DNA of 34,706 nt, taken from assembly GCA_035552595.1 (NCBI GenBank), contig DASZKZ010000077.1, positions 1 to 34,706 on the forward strand. Reading direction: 5' to 3'. A program made the position numbers and the translations under genes. Position 1 is the stretch's first letter, and every line of letters begins with the position of its first letter. This DNA is from Aeolococcus sp035552595 (lineage in GTDB: Bacteria > Chloroflexota > Dormibacteria > Aeolococcales > Aeolococcaceae). Below, piece by piece: positions 23,353-31,911 of the stretch. The notes beneath the pieces are model-generated. The model was not told the DNA's origin, did no database searches, and worked only from the letters and a program-made list of their open reading frames with translations.

Positions 23353-24608
23353 CAGCCCGCCCGCCGGACCTGCCGCGGCAGTGACAGTGGCGCCAGGTCC
23401 TCGAGCGCTCCCTGGACTCGCGCGTGGTTGCGCAGCGGCAGCCCGAACAGCTCGATGAAGCCACGGGCGGCGCTGTGGTCGAAGGTGTCGCCCTCGCGGT
23501 CGTAGGTGGCGAGCGCAACGCTGTACAGCGAGCGGCGGGCGCGGCGCCCGGTCACGGTGACGGTGCCGGAGGCGCAGCGCACGCGCACCTCGCCGGAGAC
23601 GTGCTCCTGGGTCGCTGCCACGAACCCCGCCAGGGCGTTGCGGAGCGCGCCGAACCAGAGCCCGTCGTACACCAGCCGGGCCCATTCGCCGCTGAGCTGG
23701 CGCTTGATGTGGGCGACGTCACGGGGCAGCGTGAGAGTCTCGAGCGCGGCGTGCGCGGCGTGCAGCACCACCGCGGCGGGGGCTTCGTAGATCTCCCGCG
23801 ACTTGATGCCGACGAGGCGGTTCTCGACATGGTCGATCCGTCCCACCCCGTTGCGCCCGGCCACGGCGTTGAGACGGAGCACCAGGTCCTCGGCCACGAG
23901 CGGCTCGGAGTCGATGCTCACCGGGATGCCGTGCTCGAAGGCGACCACCAGCTCCTCGCCCGCCGCGGCGGCGGTGGCCGGGTCGGCCGTCCAGGCGAAG
24001 ACATCCGCCGGCGGTGCCGCCCAGGGGTCCTCGAGCGGACCGCATTCGACGCTGCGCCCCCAGAGGTTGGCGTCGACGCTGTACGGGGACTCGCCGGTGG
24101 CGACCACCTCGATGCCGTGCGCGGCCGCGTAGGCGATCTCCTCTGAGCGACCCATCTTCCAGTCACGGACGGGCGCCACCACCTCGAGCTCGGGGGCCAG
24201 GGCAGCTGTGGCCACGTCGAAGCGCACCTGGTCATTGCCCTTTCCGGTGCACCCGTGGGCCACCGCGACAGCCCCCTCCTCGCGCGCCACGTCGACCAGC
24301 AGCTTGGCGATCAGCGGTCGCGCCAGCGCGGTGGCGAGCGGATACACGCCCTCGTACAGCGCCTCGGCGCACAGCGTGGGGAACACGAAGTCTTCGACGA
24401 ACACGCGGCGGGCGTCGACGACGTGGGCGGCGATGGCGCCGGCCGCCAGCGCCCGCTCGGTGACCGCGGCCGCCTCCAGTCCCTCGCCGCCGAGGTTGGC
24501 GGTCAGGGTCACCACCTCGAAGTCGAGCTCCTCCTGCAGCCAGCGGACAGCCACCGAGGTGTCCAGGCCGCCGCTGTAGGCGAGCACACAGCGTCGCCGG
24601 GCGCTCAC
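23352..24608 (-). CDS. argG: Argininosuccinate synthase
   Basis: This 418-residue ATP pyrophosphatase-type enzyme joins citrulline and aspartate, using ATP. Signatures: VLAYSGGLDTSVAV (8-21, P-loop), AHGCTGKGNDQVRFD (aspartate and ATP contacts), SPYSVDANLWGRSVECG and GRIDHVENRLVGIKSREIYE. The GTG start overlaps the argR stop (GTGA). Position 6 of the argCJBDRGH operon. A few C-terminal residues (LSLPRQVRRAG) run past the usual end. Confidence 0.96.
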   Translation of the reverse strand: MSARRRCVLAYSGGLDTSVAVRWLQEELDFEVVTLTANLGGEGLEAAAVTERALAAGAIAAHVVDARRVFVEDFVFPTLCAEALYEGVYPLATALARPLIAKLLVDVAREEGAVAVAHGCTGKGNDQVRFDVATAALAPELEVVAPVRDWKMGRSEEIAYAAAHGIEVVATGESPYSVDANLWGRSVECGPLEDPWAAPPADVFAWTADPATAAAAGEELVVAFEHGIPVSIDSEPLVAEDLVLRLNAVAGRNGVGRIDHVENRLVGIKSREIYEAPAAVVLHAAHAALETLTLPRDVAHIKRQLSGEWARLVYDGLWFGALRNALAGFVAATQEHVSGEVRVRCASGTVTVTGRRARRSLYSVALATYDREGDTFDHSAARGFIELFGLPLRNHARVQGALEDLAPLSLPRQVRRAG

Positions 24609-25105
24609 GAGGTCTCCTCCCAGATGGTCCGCAGCCGGGCCAGGAGGCGCTGCGCCGCCGGCCGCGAGCGCGCGATCAGCAGGACGGTGTCATCCCCGGC
24701 GACGGTGCCCGCCAGCTCGTCGAAGCGGGCGCTGTCGATGGCCCCGGCGACCAGCGACGCACTCCCCGGCTGGGCATGGAGGACGCCGAGCAGGTCGACG
24801 AACTCGATGCCCTGGGTGTGCTCGCTGAGCGCGTTGTGGAGGCGCCGGCGCGCCAGGTCCTCGTCGACCTCGGCCCCCGCCTGCGCGTAGCGGGCGCCGC
24901 CCTCGCCCTGCACACGGAGCAGCCCCAGCTCGCGGATGTCACGGCTGACCGTCGCCTGGGTGGCCTCCAGGTGACGCGACGCCAGCGCCGCCACCAGCTC
25001 CTCCTGGGTGCGGATGGTGCGGGTGCGCACCAGCTCGACGATGGCCCGCTGCCGCGAGCGCTTGGCGGTGCCGTTGCTCGCCGGCCGGGTCGTGTCGATG
25101 CTCAT
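24605..25105 (-). CDS. argR: Arginine repressor
   Basis: A 166-residue winged-helix regulator that binds ARG boxes as a hexamer with arginine as co-repressor. The N-terminal DNA-binding domain includes RQRAIVELVRTRTIRTQEELVAALASRHLEATQATVSRDIRELGLLRV (about 18-64), whose TQATVSRDIRELGL is the family hallmark. The C-terminal domain holds GTVAGDDTVLLIARS, the arginine-binding and oligomerisation motif (normally GTIAGDDTIL). It is overlapped with both neighbours (ATGA with argD, GTGA with argG). It probably controls its own operon through the box at 29471-29486. Confidence 0.95.
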   Translation of the reverse strand: MSIDTTRPASNGTAKRSRQRAIVELVRTRTIRTQEELVAALASRHLEATQATVSRDIRELGLLRVQGEGGARYAQAGAEVDEDLARRRLHNALSEHTQGIEFVDLLGVLHAQPGSASLVAGAIDSARFDELAGTVAGDDTVLLIARSRPAAQRLLARLRTIWEETS

Positions 25106-26319
25106 GCGCCGCCCTCCGTGCGCGCGACGTCGAAGGCCTGGCGCAAGCGGCGCAGCGCCAGGTCGATCTCCCCCTCGGTGATGGTCAGAGCGGGCAGCAG
25201 GCGCAGCACGCTGGCCCCGATGGGGTTGACGATGACCCCGCAGTCGAGCGCCGCCCGTCCCACGCGAACCGCGATGGGCTCGTCGAGAACCACGCCGAGC
25301 ATCAGGCCACGGCCGCGCACGGTGCTCACCGGAACGCCCTCCGAACGTAGCGACAGCAGGGACTCGCGGAGGTACTCGCCGACTCGCGCCGCGCGCTCCA
25401 CCAGGCTGTCCTCCTCGATGGTGCGCAGCACCGCGCAGGCCGCCGCGGCGGCCAGGGGATTGCCGCCGAAGGTGGAGCCGTGGTCACCGGGCTCGAGCAC
25501 GTCGGCGCGCGCCGTGGCGAGGACGGCCCCCACCGGAACGCCGCCGCCCAGGCCCTTGGCGACGGTCATGACGTCGGGGGTGACACCGGCATGCTGATGC
25601 GCCCACCAGCGTCCGGTGCGGCCCATGCCACTCTGCACCTCGTCGACGACGAGCAGCAGATCACGCTGGTCACAGAGGCTGCGCACGCCGGAGACGAGCG
25701 CATCGGCGAGCGGGACCACACCGCTCTCGCCCTGGATGGGCTCGAGGAGCACGGCGGCGACGCTGTCGTCGGCCGCAGCGGCGATGGCGTCGAGGTCGGC
25801 GACCACATGCCGGAAGCCGGCGGGCAGCGGCTCGAACGGCTCGCGGTAGCGTCGCTGCGAGGTGGCGGCGAGCGCGCCCAGGGTGCGGCCGTGGAATCCA
25901 CCACGCAGTGCCACGATGCCGGTGGCGCCGCCGCGATGGCGCCGGCCCCATTTGCGCACCACCTTGATGGCCGCCTCGTTGGCCTCGGTGCCGCTGTTGC
26001 AGAGGAAGACGCGGCCCTCGAACGCGGTGGCGATGAGCCGTTCGGCGAGCTCCACCTGGGGGGTGGTGTAGTAGAGGTTGCTGGTGTGGATGAGGCTGGC
26101 CGCCTGGTCGGCGAGCGCCTTGGCGACCGCGGGATGGGAGTGACCGAGGACGTTGACGCCGATGCCGCCGACGAGGTCGAGGAGCTCGCGGCCGTCGGCG
26201 TCACGCACCCATGCGCCGTGACCGGACTGGATGGCGAGCGGCTGGCGCGTGTAGGTGTGCATGAGCACGCGGTCAGCGCGGTCGCGCAGCGAGTCGAGAG
26301 CGGAGGCTGCGCCACTCAC
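25102..26319 (-). CDS. argD: Acetylornithine aminotransferase
   Basis: A 405-residue class III PLP transaminase making N-acetylornithine from N-acetylglutamate semialdehyde. FLCNSGTEANEAAIKVVRKWG, ALRGGFHGRTLGALAATSQ, LLVVDEVQSGMGRTGRWWA and VAKGLGGGVPVGAVLA (the Lys forms the PLP Schiff base), plus HGSTFGGNPLAAAAA, identify the family. The GTG start overlaps the argB stop (TTGTGAGTG) and the stop overlaps the argR start. In relatives argF often follows argD; here argR follows immediately. Confidence 0.95.
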   Translation of the reverse strand: MSGAASALDSLRDRADRVLMHTYTRQPLAIQSGHGAWVRDADGRELLDLVGGIGVNVLGHSHPAVAKALADQAASLIHTSNLYYTTPQVELAERLIATAFEGRVFLCNSGTEANEAAIKVVRKWGRRHRGGATGIVALRGGFHGRTLGALAATSQRRYREPFEPLPAGFRHVVADLDAIAAAADDSVAAVLLEPIQGESGVVPLADALVSGVRSLCDQRDLLLVVDEVQSGMGRTGRWWAHQHAGVTPDVMTVAKGLGGGVPVGAVLATARADVLEPGDHGSTFGGNPLAAAAACAVLRTIEEDSLVERAARVGEYLRESLLSLRSEGVPVSTVRGRGLMLGVVLDEPIAVRVGRAALDCGVIVNPIGASVLRLLPALTITEGEIDLALRRLRQAFDVARTEGGA

Positions 26320-27191
26320 AATGGGGCCACTCCCGACGCGAACATGGTGCCGACCCCCTCGGCGGTGAGCAGCTCGAGGAGCAGCGCGTGGGGGACGCGG
26401 CCGTCGATGATGTGGGCCGCCTCGGTTCCATCCAGCGCGCGCAGCGCCGCACGCACCTTGGGGATCATCCCCCCGGTGATGACCCCGTCGTCGACCAGCG
26501 CGGCGGCGCGGCGGCTGTCGAGCTCGCTGAGCAGAGTTCCGTCGCGATCGTGGACACCGTCGACGTCGGTGAGGACGATCAGCTTGGTGGCGCGCAGCGC
26601 CACGGCAAGCTCCGCGGCCACGGTGTCGGCGTTGACGTTGTAGGCCTCGCCGTCATAGCCGAGGCCGATCGAGGCCACCACCGGGATGCGCCCCTGATCG
26701 AGGATCGACACCACCGGCTCGACGTTGACGTGGTCCACCTCGCCCACCTGTCCGAGGTCCTCGCGGTCGTGCTGGATGGGCCGCACCAGCAGCGTGGGCC
26801 CGTCCTCTCCCGACAGCCCGATGGCGTTGCCGCCAAGTCGATGGATGCGCGAGACCAGCTCCGGGCCGACCTTGCCGGTGAGCACCATCTTGACCACCTC
26901 CATGGTGGCCGTGTCGGTGACCCGCAGGCCGTCGACGAAACGCGGTGTCATGCCCATGCGCTCCTGCCAGCTGCTGATCTCGGGACCGCCGCCGTGGACG
27001 AGAACCGGCCGCATCCCCACGAAACGGAGCAGGACGATGTCCTGGAGCACGGCGTCGACGTCGCTGGTGGCGGCGGCGGCGCCACCCAGCTTGATGACCA
27101 TGGTGTGGCCGCTGAAGCGGCGGATGTAGGGCAGCGCCTCGATGAGTGTGTGCGCCCGGCGCACCCGTTCGTCGATGGTCTCGATGGTCAC
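26316..27191 (-). CDS. argB: Acetylglutamate kinase
   Basis: A 291-residue amino-acid-kinase fold enzyme phosphorylating N-acetylglutamate, commonly the arginine-feedback-inhibited step. Seen: MVIKLGGAAAA (ATP-binding), VLVHGGGPEISSWQERMG, FVDGLRVTDTATMEVVKMVLTGKV, GYNVNADTVA-type stretch (EAYNVNADTVAAELA), VLTDVDGVHD and GGMIPKV. GTG at 27191 is chosen because GAGGG lies 8 nt upstream and the product starts as expected. Spaced 10 bp from argJ. The N-terminal extension (TIETIDERVRRAHTLIEALPYIRRF) resembles that of arginine-sensitive hexameric forms. Confidence 0.95.
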   Translation of the reverse strand: MTIETIDERVRRAHTLIEALPYIRRFSGHTMVIKLGGAAAATSDVDAVLQDIVLLRFVGMRPVLVHGGGPEISSWQERMGMTPRFVDGLRVTDTATMEVVKMVLTGKVGPELVSRIHRLGGNAIGLSGEDGPTLLVRPIQHDREDLGQVGEVDHVNVEPVVSILDQGRIPVVASIGLGYDGEAYNVNADTVAAELAVALRATKLIVLTDVDGVHDRDGTLLSELDSRRAAALVDDGVITGGMIPKVRAALRALDGTEAAHIIDGRVPHALLLELLTAEGVGTMFASGVAPL

Positions 27192-27201
27192 GGTGCTGCC
27201 C

Positions 27202-28434
27202 TCATGTCGTGTAGTCGGCGTTGATGTGGACGTAGTCGGGCGACAGGTCGCACCCCCAGGCGCGACCGCCTCCCTGCCCTCCGCCGAGCTCGACGTCGAT
27301 GTCGATGCGCGAGCTGCTGAACACGGCGCGGATGCTGTCGAGATCGACCGCCACGGGCTGTCCGGCGGCGAACACGGCGATGCCGCCGATGGCCACCCTG
27401 CAGCGGTCGAGCGCGAAGTGTGCACCGCTGCGTCCCAGTGCCGCCACGATCCGCCCCCAGTTGGGGTCGGCGCCGTGGATGGCGCACTTGACCAGCGGGC
27501 TCAGCACCACCGTCCGCGCCGCCATTCGCGCCTGGGCATCGTCCTCGGCTCCGCGCACCTGCACGCGGATCGACTTGGAGGCGCCCTCGGCGTCGGCGGC
27601 GAGCTGCTCGACCAGCGAGGTGCACACGTCCTCGACGGCGCCCCGCAGGGCGACCAGCTCGGCTGATCCCGAGCTCACCAGGGAACCACCCGCGGCTCCG
27701 TTGGCGAGCAGCAGGAGGCTGTCGTTGGTGGAGGTGTCCCCATCGATGCTCAGACAGTTGAAGGTCCGCGAGCACACGTCGGTGAGCAGCGCCTCGAGCG
27801 CCTGGCGCTCCACCGCGGCGTCGGTGGTGAGCATGGCGAGGAGCGTGGCCATGTCGGGGTGGATCATCCCCGCCCCCTTGGCCATGCCCCCCACCGTGCA
27901 GACGCGGCCGCCGATGGGCACAGTCGCCACCGCCGTCTTGATGACGGTGTCGGTGGTCATGATCGCCTCGGCCGCGTGCTCCCCGGCGGCGGCGCTGAGG
28001 GCGAGTGCCGCGCTGCGCACCCCGGCGATGACGCGCTCCATGGGCAGAGGCCGGCCGATCACCCCGGTGCTGCACACCAGCACCTCGGACGGATCCGCGT
28101 CGCAGCTGTCGGCGGCGGCGGTGGCCATGCGCAGCGCGTCGCGAAAGCCCTGCGGTCCGGTGCAGGCGTTGGCGTTGCCACTGTTGGCGACCACGGCGCG
28201 GATGGGGGTGCGGCGGCGGAGCGTCAGCTGGCTGATCACCACCGGAGCCGCCTTGACGAGGTTGCGCGTGAACACGCCCGCGGCGGTGCAGGGATGGTCG
28301 CTGACGATGAGCGCGATGTCGAGGCGGTCGCGCTCCCCGTCGCCGCGGATCCCGGCAGCCGCCGCCGAGGCGCGAAACCCCTGGGGCGCGCACACCCCGG
28401 AACGCTCGACGGCGACGGGACGGCTCACGGCCAT
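27202..28434 (-). CDS. argJ: Glutamate N-acetyltransferase / ornithine acetyltransferase
   Basis: A 410-residue precursor that cleaves itself into alpha and beta chains and recycles the acetyl group from acetylornithine to glutamate. The cleavage site and nucleophile are in KGAGMIHPDMATLLAMLTTDA, where Thr of MAT becomes the beta-chain N-terminus (near residue 190). NSGNANACTGPQG, STGVIGRPLPME, CLSIDGDTSTND and HGADPNWGRI are family signatures. No separate argA is visible, so the cyclic pathway is used. The ATG lies within the last codons of argC (10-bp overlap). Confidence 0.95.
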   Translation of the reverse strand: MAVSRPVAVERSGVCAPQGFRASAAAAGIRGDGERDRLDIALIVSDHPCTAAGVFTRNLVKAAPVVISQLTLRRRTPIRAVVANSGNANACTGPQGFRDALRMATAAADSCDADPSEVLVCSTGVIGRPLPMERVIAGVRSAALALSAAAGEHAAEAIMTTDTVIKTAVATVPIGGRVCTVGGMAKGAGMIHPDMATLLAMLTTDAAVERQALEALLTDVCSRTFNCLSIDGDTSTNDSLLLLANGAAGGSLVSSGSAELVALRGAVEDVCTSLVEQLAADAEGASKSIRVQVRGAEDDAQARMAARTVVLSPLVKCAIHGADPNWGRIVAALGRSGAHFALDRCRVAIGGIAVFAAGQPVAVDLDSIRAVFSSSRIDIDVELGGGQGGGRAWGCDLSPDYVHINADYTT

Positions 28435-29450
28435 GGTGATGTGGTGGTGAGGCCGCTGGACTCGGGAAGGCCGAAACGCACGTTCATGGCCTGGATGCCC
28501 TGGCCGGCCGCTCCCTTGACGAGGTTGTCGATGGCCGCGGTGACCACCACCGTCCCGTCCTGCGCCGTGCAGTTCAAGGCGGCGACGTTGCTGCCCAGCA
28601 CGCTCTTGGTCGGAGGCGGGGACTCGTGGTACCGAAGGAACGGCTCGGTATCGCAGAGCTCACGGTAGAGCGCGCTGATCGCCGCCGCGGTGACGTCCCG
28701 GCGTGGCTGCAGGTACACGGTGGCGAGGATGCCGCGGGTCATGGGCACCAGGTGAGGCACGAAGGTCAGCGACACCTCGGTTCCGGCGGCCAGGCGCATC
28801 CGCGAGAGCATCTCCCCGCCGTGGCGATGGCCATCCACCCCGTAGGCACGCACCGATTCGTTGACCTCGGCGAAGTGGACGCCCAGGGACGGCGATCTGC
28901 CCGCGCCGCTGACGCCACTCTTGGCGTCGACGATGACGCGCGATTCGACGAGCCCGGCCTGGAGCGCGGGCAGAGCGGCGAGCAGGGCGGCCGTCGGATA
29001 GCACCCCGGCGCGGCGATCAGGTCGGCGGTTCGGAGCCGGTCGCGCTCCACCTCCACCAGGCCGTACACGGCACGCTCGCAGAGCTGCGGGGCGGGATGG
29101 ATGACCCCATACCAGCGCTGGTACTCGGCAACGTCGGCGATGCGGAAGTCGGCGCTCATGTCGACCACCACCGCCCCGGAGTCGAGCCACGCCTGCGCGT
29201 GCCCGGCGGCGACGCTGTGGGGAAGCGCGGCGAACACCACGTCGACGTCATGGGTCTCCAGACCATTGCCGACAACCAGGTCGATGTCGCTCCCCGGGAC
29301 CACCTCGGAGAAGCGGCGGCCGGCCGAGCGCTGGCCGAGCAGGCTCACCAGCTCCACGCCGGGGTGGGCGGCCAGCAGCTCGACGCACTGGATCCCGATG
29401 TAGCCGGTGGAGCCCACCACGGCAGCGCGCAGACGGTCAGAGGCAGCCAC
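28425..29450 (-). CDS. argC: N-acetyl-gamma-glutamyl-phosphate reductase
   Basis: A 341-residue NADPH-dependent enzyme, third step of arginine synthesis. VVGSTGYIGIQCVELLAAHP (nucleotide motif), DVVFAALPHSVA, IAAPGCYPTAALLA with the catalytic Cys, SGVSGAGRSP and FVPHLVPMTRGILATVY are all present. GTG at 29450 is preferred over starts further upstream because TACACT lies 6 nt before it and the ARG box lies just upstream; a longer start would place the operator inside the gene. First gene of the arginine operon. Confidence 0.95.
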   Translation of the reverse strand: MAASDRLRAAVVGSTGYIGIQCVELLAAHPGVELVSLLGQRSAGRRFSEVVPGSDIDLVVGNGLETHDVDVVFAALPHSVAAGHAQAWLDSGAVVVDMSADFRIADVAEYQRWYGVIHPAPQLCERAVYGLVEVERDRLRTADLIAAPGCYPTAALLAALPALQAGLVESRVIVDAKSGVSGAGRSPSLGVHFAEVNESVRAYGVDGHRHGGEMLSRMRLAAGTEVSLTFVPHLVPMTRGILATVYLQPRRDVTAAAISALYRELCDTEPFLRYHESPPPTKSVLGSNVAALNCTAQDGTVVVTAAIDNLVKGAAGQGIQAMNVRFGLPESSGLTTTSPWP

Positions 29451-29456
29451 CCCGGC

Positions 29457-29462
29457 AGTGTA
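29457..29462 (-). promoter_or_regulatory. -10 element of the arginine operon (leaderless type)
   Basis: TACACT (minus strand) is 6 nt before the argC GTG, the same hexamer and distance as at mgsA. The expected -35 position (29480-29485) falls inside the ARG box. Confidence 0.55.
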
Positions 29463-29470
29463 GCCGCCGC

Positions 29471-29486
29471 CTGCATATTTATGCAG
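29471..29486. promoter_or_regulatory. ARG box (ArgR operator)
   Basis: CTGCATATTTATGCAG: two 7-bp inverted arms (CTGCATA / TATGCAG) with a 2-bp centre. The AT-rich TGCATA...TATGCA form matches ARG boxes of ArgR/AhrC proteins. It covers the -35 region of the argC promoter and lies 21-36 bp before the argC start, so binding should block RNA polymerase. argR is the fifth gene of the same operon. It also lies between the GH15 stop (29502) and argC. Confidence 0.78.
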
Positions 29487-29501
29487 CACCCGCCGCTGCG
29501 A

Positions 29502-31427
29502 TCAGTCCGAGACCTTGGGCCGCGCCCGGGGCGGGGCCGTGCCGAGGGTGCGCAGGCCGCGCACCCCCAGGGTGCGATGCCGGGCGCGCTCGATGTTCAC
29601 CGCCGCGCCGATGAGGGCGAGGTGGGTGAGGGCCTGCGGGAAGTTGCCGAGCAGCTCGCCGTTGTCCGCGTCAGCCTCCTCCGCGTAGAGCAGCAGCGGC
29701 GAGGAGAACGCGAGCAGCTTCTCGAACCAGCGCTGGGCCTCCTCGAGCCGGCCCACATGGGCGAGGGCATCGGCAAGCCAGAAGGAGCAGAGCAGGAACG
29801 CGCCCTCGCCGCCCGCCACCCCGTCGGCCGTGCTGGCGACGTCGTAGCGATGGACGAGGACCCCATTGCCGAGGTGGGTCGCCACCGCCTCGATGGTGCT
29901 GAGCAGCCGGGGATCGTGGTCGTCGAGGAAGCGCACCTGGGTGAGGCGCAGCAGCGCGGCGTCGAGCTCCTCGCCGTCGAGCGCCTGGGTGAAGCTGTCC
30001 AGCCTCGGGGAGTAGCCGCGCGATGTCACCGCGCGATGCATGTCGCGTCGCGCCGCCCGCCATCGGGCAGCATCGTGGGGCAGCTTGAAGCGCTCCGCGA
30101 TGCGCAGGCCGCGATCCACCGCAACCCAGCACATCACCTTGCTGTACGTGTAGTTGGCGTTCTGACCGCGCGATTCCCAGATCGACGCGTCGGGCAGCTG
30201 CCATCTGTCGATCGCCAGCTCGACGACGGAGCGGAGCTCGCTCCAGAGCGCCCGGCTGATGGCTCCGCCAAAGCGCGCGTAGAGGTAGGCGCTGTCGAGC
30301 AGCTCTCCATAGACGTCGAGCTGGAGTTGATGGATGGCGGCGTTGCCGACGCGCACCGGTCCGCTGTCCCGGTACCCGCTGAGGTGGTCGAGCTGGTGCT
30401 CGTCAGCGTTGGGATCGCCGTCCAGGGTGTAGAGGTTGCAGACGTCGTGGCCTCGCTTGCCCAGGCCGATGCGCATCAACCACGAGAAGAAGGCGTTGGC
30501 CTCCTCGACCATGCCCACCTGGAAGAAGGCATAGAGGGTGAAGGAGGCGTCGCGCAGCCAGGTGAAGCGGTAGTCCCAGTTGCGCTCTCCTCCGATCTCC
30601 TCGGGGAGGCTGGTGGTTGGAGCGGCAACGATGGCGCCGGTCGGCGAATAGGTCATCAGCTTGAGGGCCAGGGCGGAGCGGATCACCGGCCTCTGGTAGG
30701 GACCCTGGTAGTTGCAGCGGTCGATCCAGCGCCACCAGTACTGCTGGGTGCCGCGCATCAGGTTGCGGGCGTGCTCGACGCTCCAGGGGCGGCGCAGGCT
30801 GGTGCACGGTCCGCGCTTGTCGCTGCGCAGGCCCAGGGCGATCTGCTCTCCGGCGCGCAGACGCCAGCGCACGGTGGGGCCGGTCAGCGCCACGGTGGAC
30901 TGCAGGCAGACGTGGAGGGCGGCGCTGTTGGCGTGGATCCGAAAGCCCTGGACCGCGAAGTGCGGAGCCACCTCGGCATAGTCCGGGGCGGGTTTGAACT
31001 GATGGCGCATGGTGATCGTGCCGGTCAGGCACTCGACGATCCGCACCACGCGCGGTTCGGGGTGAGGGCGGGCATGCTCCTCGACGGTCCCCCAGTCGAT
31101 GGGCATGAAGTCGGTGACCACCGCGGTCCCCCCGGCGGTGGAGAAGATGGTCTCCAGGATGTTGCTGCGGTCGCTGTAGCGCTGGACGACGCGGTACTCC
31201 TCGACCGGGCACAGCTGCCAGTGGCCGCCCCGGCGCGAGTCCAGGATGCGGCCGAAGATCGACGGATGATCGAAGCGGGGCAGGCACAGCCAGTCGACGC
31301 TCCCGTCGGCACCGACCAGAGCGGCGCTCCGGCAGTCGCCGATGAGCGCGTAGGCGGCGAGGGGCAGATAGCCGTCGGTGCGTGCGAAGCCGACGCTCAC
31401 CGGGCGCGCCGCCAGGGCCGCCACCAC
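29502..31427 (-). CDS. GH15 family glycosidase (glucoamylase/trehalase type)
   Basis: A 641-residue protein of the bacterial GH15 type. An N-terminal beta-sandwich (about 20-260, YALIGDCRSAALVGADGSVDWLCLPRFD) precedes the (alpha/alpha)6 barrel with GGERNWDYRFTWLRDASFTLYAF, the general-acid segment SIWESRGQNANYTYSKVMCW (Glu) and the general-base segment EGAFLLCSFWLADALA (Glu). Family enzymes release glucose from trehalose, starch ends or isomaltose; several actinobacterial relatives are trehalases, but substrate is not decided by sequence. GTG at 31427 has GGAGG 7 nt upstream and is chosen; GTG at 31400, overlapping the TPR stop, is the alternative. No signal peptide, so cytosolic. Confidence 0.9.
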   Translation of the reverse strand: MVAALAARPVSVGFARTDGYLPLAAYALIGDCRSAALVGADGSVDWLCLPRFDHPSIFGRILDSRRGGHWQLCPVEEYRVVQRYSDRSNILETIFSTAGGTAVVTDFMPIDWGTVEEHARPHPEPRVVRIVECLTGTITMRHQFKPAPDYAEVAPHFAVQGFRIHANSAALHVCLQSTVALTGPTVRWRLRAGEQIALGLRSDKRGPCTSLRRPWSVEHARNLMRGTQQYWWRWIDRCNYQGPYQRPVIRSALALKLMTYSPTGAIVAAPTTSLPEEIGGERNWDYRFTWLRDASFTLYAFFQVGMVEEANAFFSWLMRIGLGKRGHDVCNLYTLDGDPNADEHQLDHLSGYRDSGPVRVGNAAIHQLQLDVYGELLDSAYLYARFGGAISRALWSELRSVVELAIDRWQLPDASIWESRGQNANYTYSKVMCWVAVDRGLRIAERFKLPHDAARWRAARRDMHRAVTSRGYSPRLDSFTQALDGEELDAALLRLTQVRFLDDHDPRLLSTIEAVATHLGNGVLVHRYDVASTADGVAGGEGAFLLCSFWLADALAHVGRLEEAQRWFEKLLAFSSPLLLYAEEADADNGELLGNFPQALTHLALIGAAVNIERARHRTLGVRGLRTLGTAPPRARPKVSD

Positions 31428-31825
31428 GGGCTCACCTCCACCCCCAGGATGTCCGCGGCGCGCTGGAAGTCCGCCCGCGCTCCTTTGTGATCGTGCCCCG
31501 CCCAGGCGGCAGCCCCCCGGTTGAACAGCGCGATGGGGTCGTCGGGGTCGAGCTCTGCCGCGCGGGCGGCGTGGCGCCGGGAGGCCTCGCTGTCACCGGA
31601 TCGAGCCAGCAGGGTGGCCAGCGTGGTGTGGGCGGGAGCGGACCCGTCGTCGGCCGCCACCGCCCCCTCGGCGGCCTGGAGGGCGCCGCGGTCGTCGCCG
31701 CGGCTGGACCGCACCGCCGCGACCAGGAGCAGCCGGTCGGGGTCGGCGGGCGATTCGGCGAGAAGGGCATCGGCGCGATCGGCGGCGTCGGCAGCGTTGA
31801 GGTCGAAGCCCCAGCGCGCCGACAT
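31397..31825 (-). CDS. Small TPR protein
   Basis: A 142-residue helical protein with about three TPR-like units: LLLVAAVRSSRGDDRGALQAAEGAVAADDGSA, PAHTTLATLLARSGDSEASRRHAARAAELDPDD and IALFNRGAAAWAGHDHKGARADFQRAADIL. TPRs bind other proteins. It overlaps the GH15 gene by 31 bp and follows the larger TPR gene after 86 bp, where the same frame stays open without an obvious start codon, so the true start may be further upstream. ATG at 31825 has no clear Shine-Dalgarno. Role unknown. Confidence 0.65.
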   Translation of the reverse strand: MSARWGFDLNAADAADRADALLAESPADPDRLLLVAAVRSSRGDDRGALQAAEGAVAADDGSAPAHTTLATLLARSGDSEASRRHAARAAELDPDDPIALFNRGAAAWAGHDHKGARADFQRAADILGVEVSPWWRPWRRAR

Positions 31826-31911
31826 GCGCGCCTGGCTGCTGCGGTGCAGCGGCAGCCGGAGCCGCTCGGCCGCCGCCGGCAGTCGCGCTGAGCTGGTGGC
31901 GATGGCGGCCG

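Noticed and set aside
21299..23518. Leftward frame of 739 codons overlapping argH in another frame
   Set aside because: Composition dominated by Arg, Gly, Ala and Pro; argH in the alternative frame has full family motifs.
28626..31490. A rightward open frame of 954 codons through argC and the GH15 gene
   Set aside because: Antisense shadow of confidently identified genes; low-complexity Gly/Ala/Arg/His composition and no recognisable motif.
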